DNA of 64,000 nucleotides from Herbidospora daliensis. GTDB taxonomy: Bacteria > Actinomycetota > Actinomycetes > Streptosporangiales > Streptosporangiaceae. Position 1 is the stretch's first letter. The number at the start of each line of letters is the position of its first letter. Location: contig NZ_BBXF01000011.1 of assembly GCF_001570585.1 (NCBI RefSeq), positions 1 through 64,000 of the forward strand. Direction: 5' to 3'. The translations under genes were made by a program, and so were the position numbers. This document shows, piece by piece, positions 7,443 through 15,914 of the stretch. The notes beneath the pieces were generated by a model. That model did no database searches. It was given only the letters and a program-made list of their open reading frames with translations, and was not told where the DNA came from.

Positions 7443-9056
7443 ATGATCCCCTTATGGCGAACAGTCACCACCCTCGTGACCGCTGCCGCCCTCACGGCGA
7501 CGGCGTCGCCGGTCTCGGCGACCACGACGCCTGACCGCCACCACGGCGGCCAGGCGGCCACGGTCCGCACCGACGCCGGCTGGTTGCGCGGCACCACGGC
7601 CGGCGACCACCGGCTCTTCCAGGGCATCCCGTACGCCGCCCCGCCGGTCGGCGAGTCGCGATGGCGGTCGCCGCAGCCGGTCGCGCCGTGGCAGGGCGTG
7701 CGGGCCGCGACGCAGCCGGGCGACCGGTGCGCCCAGCTTCCCGGCATCACGGCCCTGCCGGGCAGCGACAGCGAGGACTGTCTCTACCTCGACGTGGTCG
7801 TGCCGGCCTCCGCTTCGCCCCAGCGGCGCAAGCCGGTCGTGGTCTGGTTGCACGGCGGTGGCCTGATGACCGGGGCGGGCAGCGACAACGACGCCCGCAG
7901 GCTCGCCGTCAGGGGCGACGTGGTCGTGGTGACCGTCAACTACCGGCTGGGCATCCTCGGTTTCTACGGCTATCCCGGCCTGGAGAACAGCGGCGCGTTC
8001 GGCATCGAGGACCAGCAGGCCGCCCTGCGCTGGGTGGCGCGCAACGCCGCCGCCTTCGGGGGCGATCCGCGCAACGTGACGCTCGCGGGGGAGTCGGCCG
8101 GCTCCCACTCGGTCTGCGCGCAGCTCGCCTCGCCTTCGGCCGCCGGGCTCTTCCACCGGGCGATCATGCAGAGCAGCGCCTGCCGGATGGGCGACTTCGC
8201 CGCCGACGGCGTCACCCCGTTCCTGAACGTGCCGTTGTGGATCCCGCGTGAGGCGCACGAGGGCTACGGCCAGGTGATCGCCGCCGCGCTCGGGTGCGCC
8301 GATCCGGCCACCGCCCTGGCCTGCCTGCGCGGCAAGCCGGTCCCTGAGCTGCTCGCCCAGCAGCCGCTGCCGTTCCCGGGTTACGGCACCGCGGTCCTGC
8401 CGGAGGACCCCGCGAAGGTCTTCGCCGAAGGACGGTTCCACCGGGTGCCGGTGATCTCCGGCACCACTCGTGACGAGGGCACGCTGTTCGCCTCGGTGCT
8501 CTTCACCGATCCCTCGCAGGAGGCGTTCGAGGCGGCCGTGCGCAAGAACTTCGGCGATAAGGCCGCCGCCGTGCTGGCGAAGTATCCGCCGAGCGCGCAC
8601 GGTTCGCCGCCGCAGGCCGCGGCGGCCATCATGAGCGACTACGAGTGGACGCGGGTGGCCCGCGACAACAACAAGCTGTTCGCCGAGCACGTGCCCACCT
8701 ACGCGTTCGAGTTCACCGACCGCACCGCGCCGCCGCTCTTCCCCCTGGCCGACGGCGTCCGGCCGCTCGCCTTCCACAGCTCGGAGTTGTCGTACCTGTT
8801 CGACACCTCCTCGCTCACCACCCCGCTGAACAGGCAGCAGCGCCGGCTGAGCGACACCATGATCGATTACTGGACGCGCTTCGCCGCCACCGGCACCCCG
8901 AACGGTCCCGGCCTGCCGCGCTGGCAGCCGGTACGCCCCGGCGACCCCACGCCCTACGTCCAGCGCCTGGACCTAGGTCCCGGCGGCGTCGGCCCCTGGG
9001 ACCAGGCCGCCGCCCACAACCTGGCCTTCTGGGACACGCTGACCGCGAGCTCCTGA
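7443..9056 (+). CDS. Secreted type B carboxylesterase
   Basis: 537 aa with a signal peptide (about 1-26). It has the alpha/beta-hydrolase hallmarks of the carboxylesterase/cholinesterase family: FQGIPYA and EDCLYLDV near the N-terminus, oxyanion hole HGGG, nucleophile Ser218 in GESAG, and likely catalytic His445 in AFHSSELSYLF. Length matches the family. It hydrolyses carboxylic esters outside the cell; the natural substrate is unknown. No clear ribosome site precedes the ATG, and an unusually strong hairpin ends 18 bases upstream. It is convergent with the minus-strand succinate dehydrogenase operon, with a bidirectional terminator between. Confidence 0.92.
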   Translation: MIPLWRTVTTLVTAAALTATASPVSATTTPDRHHGGQAATVRTDAGWLRGTTAGDHRLFQGIPYAAPPVGESRWRSPQPVAPWQGVRAATQPGDRCAQLPGITALPGSDSEDCLYLDVVVPASASPQRRKPVVVWLHGGGLMTGAGSDNDARRLAVRGDVVVVTVNYRLGILGFYGYPGLENSGAFGIEDQQAALRWVARNAAAFGGDPRNVTLAGESAGSHSVCAQLASPSAAGLFHRAIMQSSACRMGDFAADGVTPFLNVPLWIPREAHEGYGQVIAAALGCADPATALACLRGKPVPELLAQQPLPFPGYGTAVLPEDPAKVFAEGRFHRVPVISGTTRDEGTLFASVLFTDPSQEAFEAAVRKNFGDKAAAVLAKYPPSAHGSPPQAAAAIMSDYEWTRVARDNNKLFAEHVPTYAFEFTDRTAPPLFPLADGVRPLAFHSSELSYLFDTSSLTTPLNRQQRRLSDTMIDYWTRFAATGTPNGPGLPRWQPVRPGDPTPYVQRLDLGPGGVGPWDQAAAHNLAFWDTLTASS

Positions 9057-9060
9057 ACAC

Positions 9061-9096
9061 GAAAGAGCCGGGCCGCGGATCCGGCCCGGCTCTTTC
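9061..9096. terminator. Bidirectional terminator
   Basis: A 15-bp perfect stem (GAAAGAGCCGGGCCG and complement) with a 6-base loop carries A-rich and T-rich flanks, so it can act on both strands. It lies between the convergent esterase and sdhB genes. Confidence 0.9.
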
Positions 9097-9105
9097 ATCG
9101 CACGG

Positions 9106-9852
9106 TCAGCGGCGGAAGATCTTGTTCCCCAGCCACACCAGCGGGTCGTACTTGCGGTCGACCACGCGCTCCTTCATCGGGATCAGCGCGTTGTCGGTGA
9201 TCTTGATGTGCTCGGGGCACACCTCCGTACAACACTTGGTGATGTTGCAGTAGCCCAGGCCGTGGTCCTCCTGCGCGGAGTCCTTGCGGTCGGCCACGTC
9301 GTAGGGGTGCATGTCGAGCTCGGCGATCCGCATGAGGAAACGCGGACCCGCGAAGTGGGTCTTGTTCTCCTCGTGGTCGCGGATCACGTGGCACACGTTG
9401 TTGCACATGAAGCACTCGATGCACTTGCGGAACTCCTGCGAGCGTTCCACGTCGATCTGCTGCATGCGGTACTCGCCCGGCTTCACGTCCTTCGGCGGCG
9501 TGAACGACGGGATCTCGCGGGCCTTCTGGTAGTTGTACGACACGTCGGTGACCAGGTCCTTGATGACCGGGAAGGTGCGCATCGGGGTGACCGTGATGGT
9601 CTCGTCCTCGGTGAAGGTCGACATGCGGGTCATGCAGCCCAGGCGCGGCTTGCCGTTGATCTCCATCGAGCACGAGCCGCACTTGCCGGCCTTGCAGTTC
9701 CAGCGCACCGCCAGGTCGGGGGCCTGGGTGGCCTGCAGGCGGTGGATGACGTCGAGGACGACCTCGCCCTCGTTGACCTCGACCGTGAAGTCCTCCAGGC
9801 GGCCTTCCCCGCCCTCGCCGCGCCAGACGCGGAACTTGCCCTTGTAACTCAT
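9106..9852 (-). CDS. sdhB: Succinate dehydrogenase iron-sulfur subunit (Sdh1-type)
   Basis: 248 aa. An N-terminal [2Fe-2S] ferredoxin domain has CKAGKCGSC and a later Cys in LGC. The C-terminal domain has CIECFMCNNVC and CNITKCCTEVCP, which hold the [4Fe-4S] and [3Fe-4S] centres. It passes electrons from the flavoprotein to the membrane subunit. ATG at 9852 overlaps the sdhA stop (ATGA). Operon order is membrane subunit, sdhA, sdhB, the same as the mycobacterial Sdh1 locus (Rv0249c-Rv0247c, from memory). The window has a second, clearly different SdhB at 19653. Confidence 0.95.
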   Translation of the reverse strand: MSYKGKFRVWRGEGGEGRLEDFTVEVNEGEVVLDVIHRLQATQAPDLAVRWNCKAGKCGSCSMEINGKPRLGCMTRMSTFTEDETITVTPMRTFPVIKDLVTDVSYNYQKAREIPSFTPPKDVKPGEYRMQQIDVERSQEFRKCIECFMCNNVCHVIRDHEENKTHFAGPRFLMRIAELDMHPYDVADRKDSAQEDHGLGYCNITKCCTEVCPEHIKITDNALIPMKERVVDRKYDPLVWLGNKIFRR

Positions 9853-11741
9853 GACAACTCCTTGGCCGCGGCGTCGTACTCCGCGAGTTCTTCCTCGGTG
9901 AGGTACTTCGAGAGCTCGGCCCGGTCGAACAGGGTGATCAGGTCGTCGCGCATGGAGACCTGGGTCTTCTCGACGACCTGGACCTCGGAGCCGTCGGGCT
10001 TGGACGAGCAGACCAGCAGCTTGCGCCGCCACTCCGGCTCCATGGCCGGGTAGTCGTCGCGGGTGTGGCCGCCCCGGCTCTCCTGGCGCAGCAGCGCGGC
10101 CTTGGCCACGCACTCGCTGACCAGCAGCATGTTGCGCAGGTCGATGGCGAGGTGCCAGCCCGGGTTGTAGATCTTGCCGCCGGGGGCGGTCGTGTTGGTC
10201 GCCCGCTCCTTGAGCTTCTCGACGGCCTCCAGCGCCTCGGCGACCTCGCTCTCCTTGCGGATGATGCCGACCAGCTCGTTCATCGTGCGCTGGAGCTCGT
10301 GGTGGACCTCGTAGGGGTTCTCGCCGCCCTGGCGCTCCAGGGGGGCCATCGCCTCGGCGTGGGCCTCCTCGACACCGGTCACCTGCGGGCGCCGGGCGCC
10401 CAGCGAGTCGACGTACGCCGCCGCGCCCGCGCCCGCCCGGCGGCCGAAGACCAGCAGGTCGGACAGGGAGTTGCCGCCCAGGCGGTTGGAGCCGTGCATG
10501 CCGCCCGACACCTCGCCGGCCGCGAACAGGCCGGGCACCGAGGCCGCGCCGGTGTCGGCGTCGACCTCGACGCCGCCCATGACGTAGTGGCAGGTCGGGC
10601 CGACCTGCATCGGCTCGGCGGTGATGTCGACGTCGGCCAGCTCCTTGAACTGGTGGTGCATCGACGGCAGCCGCTTGACGATCTCGGCGGCCGGGAGCCG
10701 CGAGGAGACGTCCAGGAAGACCCCGCCCTGGGGTGAGCCACGCCCGGCCTTCACCTCGGCGTTGATCGCGCGGGCGACCTCGTCACGCGGCAGCAGCTCC
10801 GGGGGACGGCGGTTGTTGGCCTGGTCGGTGTACCAGCGGTCGCCCTCCTCCTCGGTGGTGGCGTACTTGTCCTTGAAGACGTCCGGGATGTAGTCGAACA
10901 TGAACCGGCGGCCCTCGGAGTTGGTGAGCACGCCGCCGTCGCCGCGGACCGACTCGGTCACCAGGATGCCCCGGACCGACGGCGGCCAGACCATGCCGGT
11001 CGGGTGGAACTGGATGAACTCCATGTTGATCAGCTGGGCGCCGGCGAGCAGGGCCAGCGCGTGGCCGTCGCCCGTGTACTCCCAGGAGTTCGAGGTGACC
11101 ACGAACGACTTGCCGATGCCGCCGGTGGCCAGGACCACGGCCGGGGCGTCGAAGGTGATGAACTTGCCGGTCTCGCGCCAGTAGGCGAAGGCGCCGGAGA
11201 TCGCGTCGCCGTCCTTCAGCAGGCGGGTGACGGTGCACTCGGCGAAGACCTTGATGTAGGCCTCGTAGTCGCCGTGGACCTCGAAGTCCTCCTGCTGGAG
11301 GGCCACCACGCGCTGCTGGAGGGTGCGGATCATCTCCAGGCCGGTGCGGTCGCCGACGTGGGCCAGGCGGGGGTATTCGTGCCCGCCGAAGTTACGCTGG
11401 CTGATCTTGCCGTCTTTGGTGCGGTCGAACAGCGCGCCCCACGCCTCGAGCTCCCAGACCCGGTCGGGAGCCTCCTTCGCGTGCAGCTCGGCCATCCGCC
11501 AGTTGTTCAGGAACTTGCCGCCCCGCATGGTGTCGCGGAAGTGGACCATCCAGTTGTCGTCGGAGTTGACGTTGCCCATCGCCGCCGCCGCGCCGCCCTC
11601 GGCCATGACGGTGTGGGCCTTGCCGAAGAGCGACTTGCAGATGATCGCGGTGCGCTTGCCCTGCTGACGTGCCTCGATCGCCGCCCGGAGCCCGGCTCCG
11701 CCGGCTCCGATGACGACGACGTCGTATTCGTGACGTTCCAC
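9849..11741 (-). CDS. sdhA: Succinate dehydrogenase flavoprotein subunit (Sdh1-type)
   Basis: 630 aa, GTG start. The FAD-binding GxGxxG (VIGAGGAGLRAA) is at the N-terminus. The His of AHTVMAEGG is the expected covalent FAD site, and substrate-site segments include QFHPTG and HGSNRLGGNSL. The protein oxidises succinate to fumarate at the cytoplasmic face of the membrane. It starts 12 bases after the membrane subunit and overlaps sdhB. It is only distantly similar to the second SdhA at 17731, which is closer to the fumarate reductase-like group, so the two operons are not a recent duplication. Confidence 0.95.
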   Translation of the reverse strand: MERHEYDVVVIGAGGAGLRAAIEARQQGKRTAIICKSLFGKAHTVMAEGGAAAAMGNVNSDDNWMVHFRDTMRGGKFLNNWRMAELHAKEAPDRVWELEAWGALFDRTKDGKISQRNFGGHEYPRLAHVGDRTGLEMIRTLQQRVVALQQEDFEVHGDYEAYIKVFAECTVTRLLKDGDAISGAFAYWRETGKFITFDAPAVVLATGGIGKSFVVTSNSWEYTGDGHALALLAGAQLINMEFIQFHPTGMVWPPSVRGILVTESVRGDGGVLTNSEGRRFMFDYIPDVFKDKYATTEEEGDRWYTDQANNRRPPELLPRDEVARAINAEVKAGRGSPQGGVFLDVSSRLPAAEIVKRLPSMHHQFKELADVDITAEPMQVGPTCHYVMGGVEVDADTGAASVPGLFAAGEVSGGMHGSNRLGGNSLSDLLVFGRRAGAGAAAYVDSLGARRPQVTGVEEAHAEAMAPLERQGGENPYEVHHELQRTMNELVGIIRKESEVAEALEAVEKLKERATNTTAPGGKIYNPGWHLAIDLRNMLLVSECVAKAALLRQESRGGHTRDDYPAMEPEWRRKLLVCSSKPDGSEVQVVEKTQVSMRDDLITLFDRAELSKYLTEEELAEYDAAAKELS

Positions 11742-11753
11742 GGTGAACAGTCC

Positions 11754-12539
11754 TTACGCGAACGGGAAGGTGATGACGCCCTTGGCCACCATGCGGACGT
11801 AGAAGTCGGCGATCATCACCGAGAACAGCGACGCCCACGCCAGCTGCATGTGCTTGGCGTTGAGCTTGGAGACGAAGGTCCAGGCCCGGTAGCGCAGCGG
11901 GTGCTTCGAGAAGTGGTTCAGCCGCCCGGCGGTGATGTGCCGGCACGAGTGGCACGACAGCGTGTACAGCACGATCAGGGCGGCGTTGACCAGCAGGATC
12001 CAGGTGCCCAGCCCCGCCGGCTTGTGGATCAGTGCGAGGACCGCGTCATAGGACAGGATGGCGCCGATCAGGATCGCACCGTAGAAGAAGTAGCGGTGGA
12101 CGTTCTGGATGACCAGCGGCAGGCGGGTCTCGCCGGTGTACTTCTTGTGCGGCTCGCCGACGGCGCACGCGGGCGGGCTCAGCCAGAACGACCGGTAGTA
12201 CGACTTCCGATAGTAGTAACACGTGAACCGGAAGCCGGCCGGCAGGCCGAGGATGATCAAACCGGGCGGCAACGTGAACCAGTCGCCGATCGGGGCCCAG
12301 CCGAACAGCCGGGCGCCCTCGGGGCACGCCGTCGTCAGGCACGGCGACGAGAAGGGCGCGATATAGGGCTCGACGAAGTAACTCTTGTCGAAGATCGCCC
12401 AGAAACCGTAGATCAAGAAGAAGGTGAGACCGGCGAACGTGAGCGCCGGCGCGAGCCACCATCGGTCGGTGCGGAGCGTACGCACCTTGAGCTGAGCGCG
12501 TTGTTTTCTGGCCGGGCTCTCGGCCGTCTGCTGGGTCAT
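11754..12539 (-). CDS. Succinate dehydrogenase membrane subunit, Sdh1 (Rv0249c-like)
   Basis: 261 aa; ATG at 12539 follows GGAAGG. About five membrane helices are visible, with conserved His/Cys in HRYFFYG and CHSCRHITAGR that could ligate haem or bind quinone. It does not look like classical SdhC or SdhD, but it heads an sdhA-sdhB operon and resembles the single anchor of mycobacterial Sdh1. It should carry electrons from the iron-sulfur subunit to menaquinone. The 166-base gap upstream holds two CRP-like sites and a possible -10 (TAACGT, minus strand, 12635-12630). Confidence 0.8.
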   Translation of the reverse strand: MTQQTAESPARKQRAQLKVRTLRTDRWWLAPALTFAGLTFFLIYGFWAIFDKSYFVEPYIAPFSSPCLTTACPEGARLFGWAPIGDWFTLPPGLIILGLPAGFRFTCYYYRKSYYRSFWLSPPACAVGEPHKKYTGETRLPLVIQNVHRYFFYGAILIGAILSYDAVLALIHKPAGLGTWILLVNAALIVLYTLSCHSCRHITAGRLNHFSKHPLRYRAWTFVSKLNAKHMQLAWASLFSVMIADFYVRMVAKGVITFPFA

Positions 12540-12654
12540 CGGAGACCTTCCACCGGAACTGACCGCGTGACGCCGTGTTGGGCGGCTCGCGCCGAACCGC
12601 CGCGTCGCCACGCCGTATTGGTGGGGGCTACGTTACGACCATGTCATAGATACG

Positions 12655-12697
12655 TGTGAGGAGGGTCACTGACTTCTGGCCTGTGATTCCTGTCACG
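12655..12697. promoter_or_regulatory. Two tandem CRP/FNR-type sites upstream of the sdh1 operon
   Basis: TGTGA-N6-TCAC occurs at 12655-12669 and again at 12682-12696. Both also fit GTG-N6-GNCAC, the actinobacterial Crp consensus as I remember it. Centres are 27 bases apart. If the minus-strand -10 is TAACGT at 12635-12630, the sites centre near -40 and -67, positions used by CRP-type activators. No good -35 is visible there, which also fits activator dependence. Confidence 0.55.
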
Positions 12698-12705
12698 TTT
12701 CTTGA

Positions 12706-13158
12706 TCATGACCCCCTGTGGGAATTGCCCGGGAGCTTCACGACAGTCACGAAGAAATCATCGATCTGCCGTACTACCCGGATGAACTGGTCGAAATCCA
12801 CGGGCTTGGAGACGTACGCGTTGGCGTGCAGCTTGTAGCTCCGCACGATGTCCTCCTCGGCCTCCGAGGTGGTCAGCACCACCACGGGGATCGAGCGCAG
12901 CTCGGGGTCGGCCTTGATCTCCTCCAGGACCTCCCGGCCGTCCTTACGCGGCAGGTTGAGGTCGAGCAGGATCAGGTCGGGGCGCGGCGAGCCGGCGTAG
13001 TCGCCCTCGTGGCGCAGGAACCGCAGCGCCTGCTCGCCGTCGTTGACGATGTGGAGCTTGTTGCGCACCTTGTTCAGCTCGAAGGCCTCCTGGGTGAGCA
13101 GCACGTCGCCCGGGTCGTCTTCGACCAGGAGCACGTCGATCCAGCGCAGCTCATTCAT
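12706..13158 (-). CDS. Single-domain response regulator (Rcp1/CheY-like)
   Basis: 150 aa from ATG at 13158. It is only a receiver domain: acidic pair in LVEDDPGD, phospho-acceptor Asp in LILLDLNLP, Thr in VVLTTSE and Lys in AYVSKPV. There is no DNA-binding output domain, so it acts by protein contact or phosphotransfer. Sequence style (EDDPGD, NDGEQAL) is that of Rcp1-type regulators that pair with HisKA kinases like the one just upstream. The start overlaps the kinase stop by 8 bases, so the pair is translationally coupled. Confidence 0.92.
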   Translation of the reverse strand: MNELRWIDVLLVEDDPGDVLLTQEAFELNKVRNKLHIVNDGEQALRFLRHEGDYAGSPRPDLILLDLNLPRKDGREVLEEIKADPELRSIPVVVLTTSEAEEDIVRSYKLHANAYVSKPVDFDQFIRVVRQIDDFFVTVVKLPGNSHRGS

Positions 13159-14710
13159 CAGTGGCCTCCAGAGTGAAGCGGAACGTGGTGCCCTTGTGAT
13201 CGGGGCTCTCTTCGAGCCAGATCCGGCCACCGTGATATTCGACGATCTTCCGGCACAGCGCCAGCCCGATGCCGGTCCCGGGATAGACGTCCCGTGGGTG
13301 CAGGCGCTGGAAGATCAGGAAGATGCGGTCGGCGTACTTCGCGTCCACACCGATGCCGTTGTCGGAACAGGCGAACTCCCACATTCCGTCTTTGCGCTCG
13401 GCGGTGACGACGATCTTGGGGGGCTCTTCGGAGCGGAACTTGATCGCGTTGCCGACCAGGTTCTGGAAGAGCTGGGTGAGCAGCAGCTTGTTGCCGCTGA
13501 CCGTCGGCAGGTCGTCGTGGACGACCGTGGCGCCGTTGTCCTCGATGCGGACGGCCAGGTTGTCGAGCGCGGTCTGCAGCGCGTCGGCCGTCGAGGTCGG
13601 CACCCGGTCGCCGGTGACCCGGCCGACCCGGCTGAAGTCGAGCAGGTCGTTGATCAGCAGCTGCATGCGCTTGGCGCCGTCGACGGCGAACTTGATGTAC
13701 TGCTTGGCCCGGTCGTCGAGCTGGTCGCCGTAGCGCTGCTCCAGCATCTGGCTGAAGCTGGACACCTTGCGCAGGGGCTCCTGGAGGTCGTGGCTGGCGA
13801 CGTACGCGAACTGCTCCAGCTCGCTGTTCGACCGCTTGAGCTCGGCGGCCTGGTCGGCCAGGGCCTGCTGGGCCTTCTGGGTGGCCCGCCACTCACGCAG
13901 CACCCGGCGGCGCATTGCGTCGACGTGGCCCGACAGCTCGGCCATCTCGGCCGGGCGGGACACGTTGAGCACGCTGTCGAAGTCGCCCGCGGCGACCTTG
14001 CGGACCTGGGCCTGCAGCGCGGCCACGGGCCGCAGGACGACGTAGCGCACCAGCAGGGTGAAGGCGACCGCGGCCAGCAGCAGGACCAGGGCGAGGGTGC
14101 CGAGCGCGGCGTAGAAGACGTCCCAGCCGCGCTCCAGGCGGGTGGCGGCGTCGCCGTGGAGCAGGGTCAGGTGCCCCTGCTGGGCGGCCAGCGCGCCGCG
14201 GACCGCGCCGAACGCCTCGTTGTTCACGCTCGCCAGGTTCGAGGCGGTGTCCTTGCCCGTCTCCGGCACCTGCCGGACGATCTCCTCGGCGTAGACCCGC
14301 CGCCAGTTCTCGATCGCCGCGAACAGGCGGTCGCTGTCGTCTCTGACCTCGGGCGCCCTCGGCAGCAGCGCCTCGATCTTGGCCCTGGCGGTCGCCGACG
14401 ACTTCTCGGCGGTGTCGTAGTCCTGGAGGTAGAACGCCTCGTTGGTGCGGCCGTAGCCGCGCATGGCGCTCTCCTCGTTGGAGACCGACGTCGACATCTC
14501 CAGGGTGTGGAGCACGAGCGGGTCGATCACCTCGATGAGCGTCGCCCGCGCCTCGCGGGTGTCGTTCATGGTCGTGAGGGTGAACGCGATCGAGGCCGCG
14601 AACAGCAGCGTCACGATCGCGCCGACGAGCAGGAACCAGCGGCCCGCCGGGAGCCGGCCCAGCCCGCGTGGTGGCTTGGGCGGGGCGAGCGGACTGATGG
14701 TCCGGCTCAT
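13151..14710 (-). CDS. CHASE3-HAMP sensor histidine kinase
   Basis: 519 aa; ATG at 14710 follows GGAGGTGAC. Membrane helices at about 24-46 and 199-224 bracket an extracytoplasmic CHASE3 domain (about 47-195, with NEESAMRGY and FYLQDYDTA). HAMP is at about 222-275, a coiled coil to about 300, HisKA with phospho-His307 in [13 protein letters not shown], and HATPase_c at about 400-517 ([24 protein letters not shown]). It senses an unknown envelope or redox-related cue and should phosphorylate the downstream receiver and possibly the upstream receiver-phosphatase. The three genes form one operon. Confidence 0.94.
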   Translation of the reverse strand: MSRTISPLAPPKPPRGLGRLPAGRWFLLVGAIVTLLFAASIAFTLTTMNDTREARATLIEVIDPLVLHTLEMSTSVSNEESAMRGYGRTNEAFYLQDYDTAEKSSATARAKIEALLPRAPEVRDDSDRLFAAIENWRRVYAEEIVRQVPETGKDTASNLASVNNEAFGAVRGALAAQQGHLTLLHGDAATRLERGWDVFYAALGTLALVLLLAAVAFTLLVRYVVLRPVAALQAQVRKVAAGDFDSVLNVSRPAEMAELSGHVDAMRRRVLREWRATQKAQQALADQAAELKRSNSELEQFAYVASHDLQEPLRKVSSFSQMLEQRYGDQLDDRAKQYIKFAVDGAKRMQLLINDLLDFSRVGRVTGDRVPTSTADALQTALDNLAVRIEDNGATVVHDDLPTVSGNKLLLTQLFQNLVGNAIKFRSEEPPKIVVTAERKDGMWEFACSDNGIGVDAKYADRIFLIFQRLHPRDVYPGTGIGLALCRKIVEYHGGRIWLEESPDHKGTTFRFTLEATDE

Positions 14711-14711
14711 G

Positions 14712-15866
14712 TCACCTCCGGGAGAGCGCGACGGCCGCGAGGTCATCGGTCAGCGCGTCGGCGTGCATGGTCTTGACCTGTTCGATCAGCTGGTCGAGGA
14801 AGACGCCGCCCTGCTCGCGCACCAGCCGGATCAACCCCTCAGTGCCCAGCAGGTCGCGGCCGTCACCCACGGTGGCCTCGATCAGCCCGTCGGTGAAGAA
14901 GAGCAGCGTCCAGGGCGCGTCGAGGGTGATGTCGACCGGGGTCCAGTTCATCTCGGGGAAGATCCCGATGGGCGGCCCCGACGGGATCTCGGTGACCACG
15001 TCGACGTCGTCACCGAGGATAACCACGGGCGGCGGGTGCCCGACCACGTAGAGCCGGGCCGAGTCGAGGCCGGGGCTGATCGTCGCGGTGACGAGCGTGG
15101 TGAAGATCTCGGGGGAGCCGCGCTCCAGCCGGAGCACCGCGTCCATCGTGCGCAGCACGCCGTTGCCGTCGAGCCCGGCCAGGGTGAGGGTGCGCCACGC
15201 GATGCGCAGCGCCGCGCCCAGCGCGGCCTCGTCGGGGCCGTGCCCGCAGACGTCGCCGACCAGCACGTGGACCGCGCCGTCGGCCGTCTGGATGGTGTCC
15301 CAGAAGTCGCCCGCGAGCAGCCCCGCCTGGCGGCCGGGCAGGTAGGTCGACTGGTGGATCAGCGCGTCGGTGTGGAGCACCGGGGTCGGCAGCAGGCCGT
15401 GTTCGAGCCGGGCCGCCTCCTCGCGGATCAGGCGCTGCTCGACCAGTTCGCGTTCGGCGATGTCGCCGCGCTTGCGCTCCATGGCGTAGCGGATCGCCCG
15501 CGCCAGCAGGCCGCCGTCGACGTCCTGCTTGATCAGATAGTCTTCGGCGCCGGCCGCGACCGCGTCGATGGCGATCTGCACGTCGTTGAGGCCGGTCAGC
15601 ACGACCACGGCCTTGTCGGGCGCCATGGCGGTCACCTGGCGGACGGCGTCGAGACCCATCGCGTCGGGCAGCGACAGGTCGACGAGGACGCAGTTCACCT
15701 CGGCGGTGAACCGGTCGCGTCCCTCGGCGAGGCTGCGGGCCCAGATGATCTTCGGCGGCTTCTGCGCGTCGGCCAGCAGCTCCTCGACAAGGAAAGCGTC
15801 CTCGGCGTCGTCCTCGATCAGGAGGATGGTGACGAGGTCGGGCAGACCATGGGAGAGAGCGGGCAC
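14712..15866 (-). CDS. Receiver-PP2C (RsbU/SpoIIE-type) serine phosphatase
   Basis: 384 aa, GTG start. A receiver domain (about 12-130) has LIEDDAED, acceptor Asp in VLVDLSLP and Lys in DYLIKQD. A short helical linker leads to a PP2C/SpoIIE phosphatase domain (about 165-384) with metal-site motifs AGDFWD, VGDVCGHGPDEA and FFTDGLIEA. The family dephosphorylates STAS anti-anti-sigma proteins in partner-switching cascades. No STAS protein or anti-sigma kinase is encoded nearby, so its target lies elsewhere. It ends one base before the kinase gene begins. Confidence 0.93.
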   Translation of the reverse strand: MPALSHGLPDLVTILLIEDDAEDAFLVEELLADAQKPPKIIWARSLAEGRDRFTAEVNCVLVDLSLPDAMGLDAVRQVTAMAPDKAVVVLTGLNDVQIAIDAVAAGAEDYLIKQDVDGGLLARAIRYAMERKRGDIAERELVEQRLIREEAARLEHGLLPTPVLHTDALIHQSTYLPGRQAGLLAGDFWDTIQTADGAVHVLVGDVCGHGPDEAALGAALRIAWRTLTLAGLDGNGVLRTMDAVLRLERGSPEIFTTLVTATISPGLDSARLYVVGHPPPVVILGDDVDVVTEIPSGPPIGIFPEMNWTPVDITLDAPWTLLFFTDGLIEATVGDGRDLLGTEGLIRLVREQGGVFLDQLIEQVKTMHADALTDDLAAVALSRR

Positions 15867-15901
15867 GAAGGCCTCTTTCCAGAGGAGGGCACCCCAAATA
15901 G

Positions 15902-15914
15902 TAGCGACAGGCTA
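15902..15914. promoter_or_regulatory. Possible second LysR site (TAGC-N5-GCTA)
   Basis: TAGC-GACAG-GCTA (a T-N11-A dyad, extended to 7-5-7 by flanking bases) sits at the 3' end of lysR, 36-48 bases before the receiver-PP2C start. It has the same TAGC-N5-GCTA core as the site before sdhC at 16925. It could instead be a weak lysR terminator stem. Confidence 0.4.
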
